Below the pieces are notes generated by a model. That model made no database searches, had not been told where the DNA came from, and saw only the letters and a program-made list of their open reading frames with translations. A stretch of 33,338 nt of DNA, taken from NCBI GenBank assembly GCA_026387965.1, contig JAPLKR010000043.1, positions 1-33,338 of the forward strand, given 5' to 3'. The position numbers were made by a program, and so were the translations under genes. Positions within the stretch are counted from its first letter, which is position 1, and each line of letters begins with the position of its first letter. Below are positions 1-6,699 of the stretch, piece by piece. The stretch comes from Fusobacteriota bacterium. Lineage in GTDB: Bacteria > Fusobacteriota > Fusobacteriia > JAPLKR01.

Positions 1-6
1 AAATGA

Positions 7-147
7 AAAAAAGTACATCGCAGTATAGGGCTTCGTGTTGCAGAGGGGGCTGTTACTAATACACTAGAGGAAGCAATACACTTTTTTGGGCGTATTGAGT
101 CGCAATTTCCCATTATTGCAATGCCCGATTTTAGCGTAGGAGCTTAG
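7..147 (+). pseudogene. C-terminal coding fragment, unknown
   Basis: An open frame runs from just after an in-frame TGA (4-6) to TAG at 145-147 and encodes about 46 residues, including RVAEGAVTNTLEEAIHFFGR. The composition looks like protein. It lies in the same frame as the next ORF, separated from it only by the TAG and six sense codons, so the two may be parts of one decayed gene. The window edge hides the 5' part. No family recognised. Confidence 0.3.
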
Positions 148-165
148 GATACAATTGAAATATAT

Positions 166-660
166 TTGCTCGAAGAGGTATTTCGTATAAAGCTTGATAT
201 TCCTCATATCTTAGAAGAGTTTATCATGGGTCAAATTGTGATATTTGATGAAAAAGCAGATGATTATTCGAATGTGATTTTTTTTGGATGCCATGTAGAT
301 AGTGATGGACTTATTAATACAGTCAATGACAATTTAGCCAGCTATTTTCACTCTCTTAGAGAGATGTCGACAGAGTTTGAGAGAATTGGAAGGATGTACA
401 TCAAAGTATTTGAGGTGAAATGCGGCTTCTTCCATTTAATTTTTTTTCTAACGCCTTCGGGAGAGATTGTAACGCTAAAAGTGAATATTCATCCACTAAA
501 TGGAGGACTAGAGTTCCTTTATTATGCTCACGATATGTATTTGTTTCAAATATGGGCCAATATGATTGTTAACGAGGCGCATCACGCAGAGCATGAACGC
601 AAATACTATGTGGTGGCACGTGGGAAGAAAATGCTGCTACCACTACAAAAACACTCATGA
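166..660 (+). CDS. Hypothetical protein, probably part of a broken gene
   Basis: 164 codons from a TTG start with no convincing ribosome site. The product is soluble and acidic, rich in aromatic and hydrophobic residues, with no signal peptide, clear membrane segment or catalytic motif that I recognise. The frame ends at TGA 658-660. The neighbouring +1 frame continues as coding-like sequence (THEELMSWLSEIVGHEIYPE and onward) to a stop at 776-778. A single-base frameshift near 640-660 therefore probably truncates the protein, whose original end was at 778 or later. Upstream, a TAG at 145-147 interrupts the same frame. A gene with stops at both ends is best read as a pseudogene of unknown function, though an intact short product cannot be excluded. 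Confidence 0.45.
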   Translation: MLEEVFRIKLDIPHILEEFIMGQIVIFDEKADDYSNVIFFGCHVDSDGLINTVNDNLASYFHSLREMSTEFERIGRMYIKVFEVKCGFFHLIFFLTPSGEIVTLKVNIHPLNGGLEFLYYAHDMYLFQIWANMIVNEAHHAEHERKYYVVARGKKMLLPLQKHS

Positions 661-778
661 AGAGTTAATGTCATGGCTCTCAGAAATTGTCGGTCATGAA
701 ATATATCCTGAAGTGGTTGTAAGTGCAATGGGAAATGAGTATTATATTGTTCGAATAGAGAGTCGCGAGAGACTTTAA
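661..778 (+). pseudogene. Frameshifted tail of the preceding hypothetical gene
   Basis: The +2 frame reads in coding style from about 650 to TAA at 776-778 (EELMSWLSEIVGHEIY to RIESRERL). Its own first ATG (566) lies deep inside the previous ORF in another frame, so it is unlikely to be an independent gene. The join to the upstream ORF needs a one-base shift near its end. Confidence 0.4.
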
Positions 779-859
779 GAAGTCATTGGTGCAATTCAAG
801 CAAAACGTAAAATTAAAAATATTTTTTTGTTCTGGCTAAAATCAATAAAATATTTAGAT

Positions 860-897
860 AAAAACACCCTTCGAATAAAACCGAATGGTGTTTTTTT
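860..897 (+). terminator. Rho-independent terminator
   Basis: Inverted repeat AAAAACACC ... GGTGTTTTT with a partly paired inner CTTCG/CGAAT and a T-run to 897. It ends the 1-778 unit and insulates the PEPCK-like gene starting at 945. Confidence 0.7.
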
Positions 898-944
898 AGT
901 GAAAATATGATATAGTTTATATAGAAATATTACAAGGGGGAGCT

Positions 945-2672
945 GTGCAGAGAGCATTTTCTATTACTAATAATAAAATCATCCTTAATTTTACACTAAA
1001 ATATTGTTCAAGTGAGATTGAGATACTAGAAAGCGAAGGATTTTTCAAAGTATTTGAGGGATTCTTAAAAAAACTTTCAAAATCAGGCTCATATAGGCTG
1101 AAATATTTTGAAGGATTAAGAATATCACAAAATCTTCAAGAGACCCTTACCGATGTATTTAAACTATTACTGGTACTAAGTAGTAGTGAGATATCAAAAA
1201 TTAAAAGTGAGTATCAAAAAATAGTGAGCAGTCCTGATATGATTATTGGCTTCATCGAGGAGTTCTATAACTATTGGAGACGGCATGAACGCTATGCTGT
1301 GATACATGCTTCAAAACAGATGAGCGGTATTCAAAATGTCAATTTTATTGATGAGATGAATAATTTTACTGATTTAATACTAAAGCTTTATAGAACCATA
1401 GAAGAGAAAATTAATGGACAAACACATCACATCTACCGTCAACTTTCAGCGGGTGTGAGTGCTGGGCTTGTAGTTTACCCATTAGAGTGGCGAGCTACAC
1501 ATAAATATGAGTTTTTAAACTCTGTCTTTTTCATTGATACCATTACGATACGCCCACCATTTATCTCTTATCCGCAACAGACCACACGTGATGGCTTTTT
1601 CAAAGAGGTAGATGAGCTTGATTTAGGAGAAATATCACTAGATAGCGCTGATTTTTTGTGCTACCCAGCTTGGGTAGGTGATAGTCTTGCTTATGTCTAT
1701 TTTCATCAAAATCTCATGTCTCACGGAGTGGCTTTGTGCAATCTCTTTGAACTCGCTAAACTTTCAGAGTGTGAGGGAAGAAAACCTGATTTAATTTACA
1801 TTTTTGGGGCTGAGAGTGATATGGAGGATGAGGCGTGTTATTTTCATGATAAAGAGAGCAATATCTTCGTGGGGGTTGCAAAAAATTGTAAAAAGGTTGA
1901 CTACTTTGGGTATATGAAGAAGATGCTTCTTACACTGCACAATGTGAAGATGATAGAGCAGGGGAATTTACCAATACATGGTGCTTATGTCAATATTACC
2001 CTAAAAAATGGAAAAGAAGCTAATGTTGCTATCGTTGGAGATAGCGGTGCAGGGAAATCAGAGAGTTTAGAGGCTTTTAGAATTCTTTCCGAAGAGTACC
2101 TTCAAGGGATTAAAATAATATTTGATGATATGGGAAGTTTTACCATTTCAAACCAGTCAATTGTGGGGTATGGGACAGAGATAGGCGCTTTTGTAAGGCT
2201 AGATGACCTTGAAAACTCCTATGCGTACAATCAGATGGATAGAGCGATATTTATGAATCCCGATAAAGTCAACGCAAGGCTTATAATGCCTGTCTCAACA
2301 TACTCTGAAATTATGCAAGGATATCCGGTAGACATTTTGCTCTATGCCAACAATTATGTGGAGAAATCTACAGTATTAGAATTTTTTGAAAACAAGCAAG
2401 AAGCGATAGAGTGTTTCAGAAAAGGGGCACGAAAAGCAAAAGGGACAACAACAGAAACAGGAATTGTAGAGAGTTTTTTTGCTAACCCTTTTGGTCCTTA
2501 TCAACGACAAAATGAGACTAATTTACTTTTGGACAGATATTTTGATAAATTTTATGAGCTTGATATTCCCGTGGGGCAAATATATACCAAGCTCGCCATT
2601 GATGGCAAAGAGCAAAGTGGACCACAAGAGGCCGCTAAGGCACTGTTTGATTGGATAATGAAAAATAAGTAG
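945..2672 (+). CDS. PEPCK/HPr-kinase-like P-loop protein
   Basis: 575 residues. A Walker A loop GDSGAGKS lies at about residues 365-372 and is followed about 30 residues later by IIFDDMG, a likely metal/Walker B segment. This arrangement recalls phosphoenolpyruvate carboxykinases and HPr kinases. The block QGYPVDILLYANNY and the C-terminal segment around GQIYTKLAIDGKEQSGPQEA resemble low-GC bacterial proteins annotated as phosphoenolpyruvate carboxykinase. A PEP/oxaloacetate reaction is inferred; a protein- or small-molecule kinase role is equally possible. The N-terminal 350 residues match nothing I know. The start is GTG 945, chosen because AAGGGGGAG lies just upstream and no ATG fits; an AT-rich promoter-like stretch (TATAGT near 911) precedes it. 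It is monocistronic, after the terminator at 860-897. Confidence 0.6.
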   Translation: MQRAFSITNNKIILNFTLKYCSSEIEILESEGFFKVFEGFLKKLSKSGSYRLKYFEGLRISQNLQETLTDVFKLLLVLSSSEISKIKSEYQKIVSSPDMIIGFIEEFYNYWRRHERYAVIHASKQMSGIQNVNFIDEMNNFTDLILKLYRTIEEKINGQTHHIYRQLSAGVSAGLVVYPLEWRATHKYEFLNSVFFIDTITIRPPFISYPQQTTRDGFFKEVDELDLGEISLDSADFLCYPAWVGDSLAYVYFHQNLMSHGVALCNLFELAKLSECEGRKPDLIYIFGAESDMEDEACYFHDKESNIFVGVAKNCKKVDYFGYMKKMLLTLHNVKMIEQGNLPIHGAYVNITLKNGKEANVAIVGDSGAGKSESLEAFRILSEEYLQGIKIIFDDMGSFTISNQSIVGYGTEIGAFVRLDDLENSYAYNQMDRAIFMNPDKVNARLIMPVSTYSEIMQGYPVDILLYANNYVEKSTVLEFFENKQEAIECFRKGARKAKGTTTETGIVESFFANPFGPYQRQNETNLLLDRYFDKFYELDIPVGQIYTKLAIDGKEQSGPQEAAKALFDWIMKNK

Positions 2673-2860
2673 GGTTTGAATTTTAATTATTTAAATTTGC
2701 TTCCACGGTTATACAAGAAACGAACGGATTATATTTTCACACTCGCCTTGTAAGTCACACTTTTTTAAGAGTGTGTAGAAAAGAGTTGAAATAAAATATT
2801 TAAGTAAACAGAGCAGTTGAAGTACTAGGGGTAATATATAATTTTAAAGAAGAGCAAGTG

Positions 2861-3495
2861 ATGAGCGTGAGGCTGAAAAATATTATTATGATCTTTATAC
2901 AGTTTTTTATCTGGAGCGCTTTGTTAATAACTGTGGAGGTATGGTGGTTTCACTAAACAATGGACAGAGAATCAATTTTGCGCTGTATTTTAACTATGGG
3001 AATTGCATCACTCTTTATGCCAACGATTGCAGGTATCATTGCAGAACGTTGGATTAACGCGGACAAGCTGCATGGAATTTTTCATATCCTCGGAGGGATA
3101 TCTTTAATATGGGCTTTTTACTCAAGAAGTCTCCTAGAATTTTTATTGGAATTTTAATTGCAGTGTATTTTTATATGCCAACACTCGAATTAACAAATAG
3201 TATTGCGTATTCACTACTTAAAACGAAAATTTTTGATATAGTGAAAAGTTTTCCCCCGCTAAGAGTATTTAGGACGATTGGGTTCATTGCTGCAATATGG
3301 AGCGCAGCATTATTTAATTTAGAAGAGTCAACTGGTATGTTTTATCTAGGGGGAATTGCTGAGATTATTCTTGGTGTATATAGCCTTATCTTCCCAAAGT
3401 GTTCACACTTTCCAAAAGAGAGTGTATCAAATGAATGCACAGAGAAAATAGGAACACAAGGTATTTTTTATAATTGCTTTATTTTGGATGTGTAA
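2861..3495 (+). pseudogene. Decayed NupG/XapB-type nucleoside permease
   Basis: Three overlapping frame pieces read together like the N-terminal half of the MFS nucleoside:H+ symporter NupG (about 418 residues). Piece 1, 2861-2956, is a 31-residue first membrane helix ending at TAA. Piece 2, 2960-3157, is in the same frame and contains GIASLFMPTIAGIIAERWI and the HILGGISL helix. Piece 3, 3109-3495, is in the next frame and contains YMPTLELTNSIAYSLL and DIVKSFPPLRVFRTIGFIAAIW. E. coli NupG has equivalents such as FMPALLGIVADKW, YMPTLGLINTISYYRL and DFPPIRIWGTIGF. One stop with a small deletion after helix 1, one frameshift near 3110-3155, and loss of the C-terminal six helices make it nonfunctional. 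Family assignment is from remembered sequence. Confidence 0.72.
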
Positions 3496-3570
3496 ATATT
3501 GTGAAAAAAACATTAAACAATACGCATGATTTTTATGAAACATTGTTATGTAAAGTTACATTCATTTAAG

Positions 3571-3599
3571 TTGATTTTTAATACATACTATGCTAAAAT
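3571..3599 (+). promoter_or_regulatory. Sigma-70-type promoter of the secreted-protein gene
   Basis: TTGATT (3571-3576), a 17-bp spacer, and TAAAAT (3594-3599), about 38 bases before the ATG at 3637. It is among the best -35/-10 pairs in the window. Confidence 0.65.
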
Positions 3600-3636
3600 T
3601 AATGTATGAAATCAAAAAAACTTGGAGGTAATATCA

Positions 3637-4131
3637 ATGAAAAACTTATTAACAATCATCTCAATCGTAACAGTAGGTAGTTTAATTATGGGTACAACTG
3701 CAATGGCAGATGTAACTGTGCAGAACAGTTCGGCATATGCAGTGAATTACAATATTAATGTTAACCCTAATGAAACCGCAACGGTGGCTAATACTAATTA
3801 TACTGTTTTCACAACAAATGATGGACAAACTCAACAAATGGCTATGGGACTTTACAAAAGTATATTATATAACTCAGGAGCGTTAAATGGTACTTTAGCA
3901 GCTGGACAAGCTCTTGTAATCTCAGAAACTGGAATGACAAAATCAAGTAATCCAAAAGCCAACGAGCTTCAACTTACTATGAATGTACCAGGAGATGTAA
4001 ACGCATTTACAACAGGACTTTATAACTATGGTACACTAAGCGCTGTCCCTGTAACACAAACAAATTCACAGATTCTAATGGTTGCTTCAAGTGGATATAA
4101 TAAAATCACTTTAACTGGTGGAACTAAGTAG
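3637..4131 (+). CDS. Small secreted protein of unknown function
   Basis: 164 residues. The N-terminus MKNLLTIISIVTVGSLIMG is a basic start plus hydrophobic core, followed by TTAMA-DV, a typical signal-peptidase I site near residue 24. The mature part (about 140 residues) is rich in Asn, Thr, Ser, Ala and Gly, has no cysteine and few charges, and looks beta-rich; it would be exported to the periplasm or surface. ATG 3637 is chosen over TTG 3622 because GGAGGT (3625-3630) is optimally spaced for it and the signal peptide begins there. A good promoter, a strong ribosome site and a strong terminator make it a stand-alone and probably well-expressed gene. No family recognised; a pilin-like or spore-coat-U-like fold is only a guess. 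Confidence 0.75.
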   Translation: MKNLLTIISIVTVGSLIMGTTAMADVTVQNSSAYAVNYNINVNPNETATVANTNYTVFTTNDGQTQQMAMGLYKSILYNSGALNGTLAAGQALVISETGMTKSSNPKANELQLTMNVPGDVNAFTTGLYNYGTLSAVPVTQTNSQILMVASSGYNKITLTGGTK

Positions 4132-4153
4132 TCAACTCTTTATAACAAAATTG

Positions 4154-4180
4154 AGAGAGCCTTTAAGGCTCTCTTTTTTT
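4154..4180 (+). terminator. Rho-independent terminator
   Basis: AGAGAGCC / GGCTCTCT stem (8 bp), 5-base loop, then a T-run to 4180; 22 bases after the secreted-protein stop codon. Confidence 0.88.
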
Positions 4181-4188
4181 AGCAGATT

Positions 4189-4320
4189 TTAATCATAGAA
4201 TTTCACCACATCAAGGTAATCCTTGCTGAGAAAGTCAGAGCCTAGGTGGATGGATGAATACGCTTCTGCATTAGCAGATAATATTTTTTCTAAAAGGTCA
4301 GTTTTTGTCCATAAGATTTG
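4189..4320 (-). pseudogene. Orphan C-terminal gene fragment, unknown
   Basis: On the minus strand, about 43 codons of protein-like sequence end at the stop complementary to 4189-4191. They include DLLEKILSANAEAYSSIHLG and DFLSKDYLDVVKFYD. The open frame runs on to 4371, but beyond about 4320 it overlaps the promoter, ribosome site and start of the TnpB remnant. The fragment therefore looks like the tail of a gene cut off by the insertion element. Parent family not recognised. Confidence 0.35.
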
Positions 4321-4321
4321 A

Positions 4322-4327
4322 TATAAT
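4322..4327 (+). promoter_or_regulatory. -10 element of the TnpB remnant
   Basis: Consensus TATAAT, 28 bases before the tnpB-like ATG (4355). GGAGGTG at 4342-4348 is the ribosome site. Both expression signals survive although the gene is broken. Confidence 0.5.
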
Positions 4328-4354
4328 CTAATCATAAAGATGGAGGTGAAAGAG

Positions 4355-4980
4355 ATGAATAGGGCATTCAAGTTTAGACTTAACCCTAATAGATTTCAAG
4401 CTCAAATATTTTAAAAAACATTTGGGTGTGTTCGCCTTGTCAACAGCAAAATGCTAAAAGAGAGAAAAACGAATTATGAAATTCTCAAAGAGGATAAAGA
4501 AACATTGAAAAAAATGAAATATCCTACTCCAGCTAAGTATAAAACTGAATTTGAGTTTCTAAAAGAAATTGATTGCCTAGCTCTAGCTAATACACAACTT
4601 CATCTTGAAAGTGTCTACAAAAACTTTTTAGAGGGAATTTTAAGTTTCCTAAGTTCAAGTCTAAGAAAAAACCTGTGGCCACTTTTACTACAAATAATCA
4701 AAAAGCAAATGTAAGAATTGAAAATGTCTATATAAAACTCCCTAAAATAGGGCTTGTCAAAATTATACTACACCGTGAATTGTAACAAGATAGCACCAGA
4801 AAATCGGTTGCTATCTCACATACTCCAAGAGGAGAATATGAAGTGTCAATTCTTGTGGAGTATGCAAAAGAAATAATGCAAAAAGAAATCAATACTTCTG
4901 TAGGTTTAGATTTTGCACTGGATGGCTTGTATGTCGACAGTAAGAGTGAGAAAACCAGTTACAAGATACATTTCTTATAG
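4355..4980 (+). pseudogene. IS200/IS605-family TnpB (OrfB) remnant
   Basis: TnpB is the RNA-guided nuclease of IS200/IS605 elements, usually about 370-400 residues. Starting at ATG 4355 the sequence reads MNRAFKFRLNPNRFQAQIF, then TAA (4412-4414). The same frame then gives KTFGCVRLVNSKML, YPTPAKYKTEFEFLKEID and LALANTQLHLESVYKNF, all recognisable TnpB N-terminal blocks. A frameshift near 4635 moves to a frame reading FKFPKFKSKKKPVATF and onward. There is another TAA at 4783-4785, then a stretch reaching GLDFALDGLYVDS, which carries the first RuvC aspartate, and TAG at 4978. The RuvC II/III and zinc-finger parts are gone. No TnpA partner is visible, so the copy cannot act on its own. Confidence 0.85.
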
Positions 4981-5130
4981 GTTGCTAGCTCCCTCACTTA
5001 ACTGAAAAGCCAATAAAGATATGATCGTTATTATGAGCTTAACAAACGAAAACTAATCGCTAACTGCTATGAATTTTATAATCAAATGTGACAGGAAATA
5101 TAATAGAGGAAAAACTTACGCATATTATCA
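4981..5130 (+). other. Probable right-hand debris of the TnpB element
   Basis: About 150 bases between the last TnpB-like frame and the pduL promoter. Short snatches (ELNKRKLIANCYEF at about 5036-5077) look like shuffled coding remains, but no continuous frame exists. I could not define the element end, a target site or an omega-RNA scaffold. Confidence 0.3.
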
Positions 5131-5161
5131 ACTTTTTCCCCACAAACACACAAAACTTTGA

Positions 5162-5167
5162 TATAAT
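5162..5167 (+). promoter_or_regulatory. -10 element upstream of pduL-like gene
   Basis: TATAAT, 35 bases before the ATG, within an AT-rich tract. No good -35 is seen at the usual spacing. Confidence 0.4.
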
Positions 5168-5201
5168 ATATATAATTAAAAAAATTAATTTAGGAGAATA
5201 A

Positions 5202-5783
5202 ATGTCAACTAAAATTATTGTTGAAGCATCAGCAAGACATATTCATGTGACACAAGAGACTTTAGAAGAGCTTTTTGGGAAAGGGCATACTTTAACAATT
5301 AAAAAAGAGCTTTCTCAACCAGGGCAATATGCGTGTGAAGAGAAAATTACAGCCGTTGGGCCACGTGGAAGATTAGAGAAAATCAGCATTTTAGGACCAG
5401 TCAGAGCAGCGAATCAATTAGAAGTATCGTTAACAGATGCAAGAGTACTTGGTGTTGAGGGTGTTATCAGAGAGTCTGGAGATATCAAAGGAACGCCTGG
5501 AATTCAAATTTTTAATGGTGATAAATGTGTTACACTTTCAGAAGGTGTCATTGTAGCCAAAAGACACGTACATTTAGACCCTGCAACAGCAGCAGAGTAC
5601 AATGTAAAGGATAAAGAAGTAGTAATGACTAAAATCGATACAGCAGATAGAGCGCTTATATTTGATGATGTTATGATTCGTGTTAGTCCTAGCTTCAAGC
5701 CTGCAATGCACGTTGATATTGATGAAGCCAATGCATGTGCATACCAAAATGGGTCTGTTATTTCAAAAATCATTAAAAGATAG
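5202..5783 (+). CDS. pduL: PduL-type phosphate acyltransferase
   Basis: 193 residues, the usual PduL length. PduL enzymes exchange CoA and phosphate on acetyl- or propionyl groups, feeding acetate/propionate kinase for ATP synthesis. The two-lobed zinc site is visible: RHIH at residues 12-15 and RHVH at 121-124. Other family blocks are LSQPGQYACEEK, LGPVR, VEVSLTDAR-type text and GVIVAKRHVHL. The protein begins directly with the first beta-barrel lobe and lacks the N-terminal encapsulation helix of microcompartment PduL, and no shell genes are nearby. A cytosolic role in fermentation is therefore inferred. Ribosome site TTAGGAGAAT precedes ATG 5202. A terminator follows, so it is monocistronic. 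Choice between acetyl and propionyl substrate is open. Confidence 0.9.
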   Translation: MSTKIIVEASARHIHVTQETLEELFGKGHTLTIKKELSQPGQYACEEKITAVGPRGRLEKISILGPVRAANQLEVSLTDARVLGVEGVIRESGDIKGTPGIQIFNGDKCVTLSEGVIVAKRHVHLDPATAAEYNVKDKEVVMTKIDTADRALIFDDVMIRVSPSFKPAMHVDIDEANACAYQNGSVISKIIKR

Positions 5784-5789
5784 CCAATG

Positions 5790-5822
5790 AAAAAAGCGAA
5801 CTTTTTAACGTTCGCTTTTTAT
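5790..5822 (+). terminator. Rho-independent terminator
   Basis: Perfect 11-bp stem AAAAAGCGAAC / GTTCGCTTTTT with an 8-base loop, directly after pduL. Confidence 0.9.
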
Positions 5823-6025
5823 ATTTAATGTCGTTAAACGAGGGTTTACTGTTTCAGTTGAAATAATGCTGTGTAAAATATGAAAAATGATAGGTTGAGT
5901 CAGCTATACTTTGTAAGCAGAATGACGAATGCATGAAATTTTCAAGAGTATTAAACATAATAGGATGTAAGTGTTACCGTGTATAGCGAAGCTATTCGTG
6001 GCAAAAAATATAACTAAGGAGATAT

Positions 6026-6598
6026 ATGATACAAGCGAAAATAAAAGATATTGAACTTAAATTTTACACAAACGAGAAGGTATTCTCACCAACAGAAGTA
6101 GATAAAGGTACCATTGCGATGCTAGAGGCTTTAGAACTTACAGCGGAAGATAAAGTACTTGATTTAGGGTGTGGCTACGGAGTAGTTGGAATCTATGTTG
6201 CAAAAGTCATTGGAATTGATAAAGTAGTTTTAAGTGACTCTTCAGAAAATTCTGTAAAGCTTTCAAAAGATAATGCAAAACTTAATGGTGTTGAGGGTGT
6301 TAAAATAGTGCAAAGTAATGCGTTTAAGTCACTCGATGAGGCTTACTTTACATATATTTTAACTTATCCTCCTTATCATGTGGATTTCAATGTTCCAAAA
6401 GAGTTTATTGAAAAAGGGTTTAACCGCCTTAAAATTGGTGGAAAAATGGTGATGGTTACTAAACGAAAAGAGTGGTATAAGAATAGATTAACGGCTATTT
6501 TTGGTGGAGTGCAAGTGAAAGAGCTAGAAGGGTATTTTATTTTCACCGCCGAAAAGCGCTTTCCAACCTATGCAAACAAAAAAGGTGACAATAGATAA
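6026..6598 (+). CDS. RsmC/YbxB-like SAM methyltransferase with altered motif IV
   Basis: 190 residues, a single class I Rossmann methyltransferase domain like YbxB and the catalytic half of RsmC (guanine-N2 methylation of 16S rRNA). SAM motif I is VLDLGCGYG (residues 44-52); the ribose-binding acidic residue is D71 in VLSDSS. Motif IV, normally NPP(F/Y)H, reads TYPPYH: the catalytic Asn is Tyr114 (TAT where AAT is expected). RLKIGGKMVMVTKRKEWY is the usual C-terminal strand. Ribosome site AAGGAG precedes ATG 6026. The gap from pduL is about 240 bases and includes a terminator, so it is transcribed separately. rRNA is the likely substrate class by family; activity is uncertain because of the substitution. 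Confidence 0.82.
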   Translation: MIQAKIKDIELKFYTNEKVFSPTEVDKGTIAMLEALELTAEDKVLDLGCGYGVVGIYVAKVIGIDKVVLSDSSENSVKLSKDNAKLNGVEGVKIVQSNAFKSLDEAYFTYILTYPPYHVDFNVPKEFIEKGFNRLKIGGKMVMVTKRKEWYKNRLTAIFGGVQVKELEGYFIFTAEKRFPTYANKKGDNR

Positions 6599-6626
6599 TT
6601 TTTTGAATTGACTGAGTCTAAAATTT

Positions 6627-6673
6627 AAATAGGGTGTTGTAAATAGCTTTTTGCTATTTACAACACCCTATTT
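6627..6673. terminator. Bidirectional terminator between convergent genes
   Basis: A 21-bp perfectly paired stem (6627-6647 with 6653-6673, core AGGGTGTTGTAAATAGC) and a TTTTT loop. T-rich sequence continues on the plus side (6671-6676) and AT-rich sequence on the other. It serves the methyltransferase (plus) and the transporter (minus). Confidence 0.88.
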
Positions 6674-6699
6674 TTTAAGCGAACGTAATATGATCTTTT

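Noticed and set aside
4-6. In-frame TGA as a selenocysteine codon, given selD nearby
   Set aside because: No SECIS-like hairpin can be judged at the window edge, no recognisable selenoprotein motif, and the downstream frame is broken anyway.
3622-3636. TTG 3622 as start of the secreted protein
   Set aside because: It would place the GGAGGT ribosome site inside the coding region; ATG 3637 fits spacing and signal peptide.
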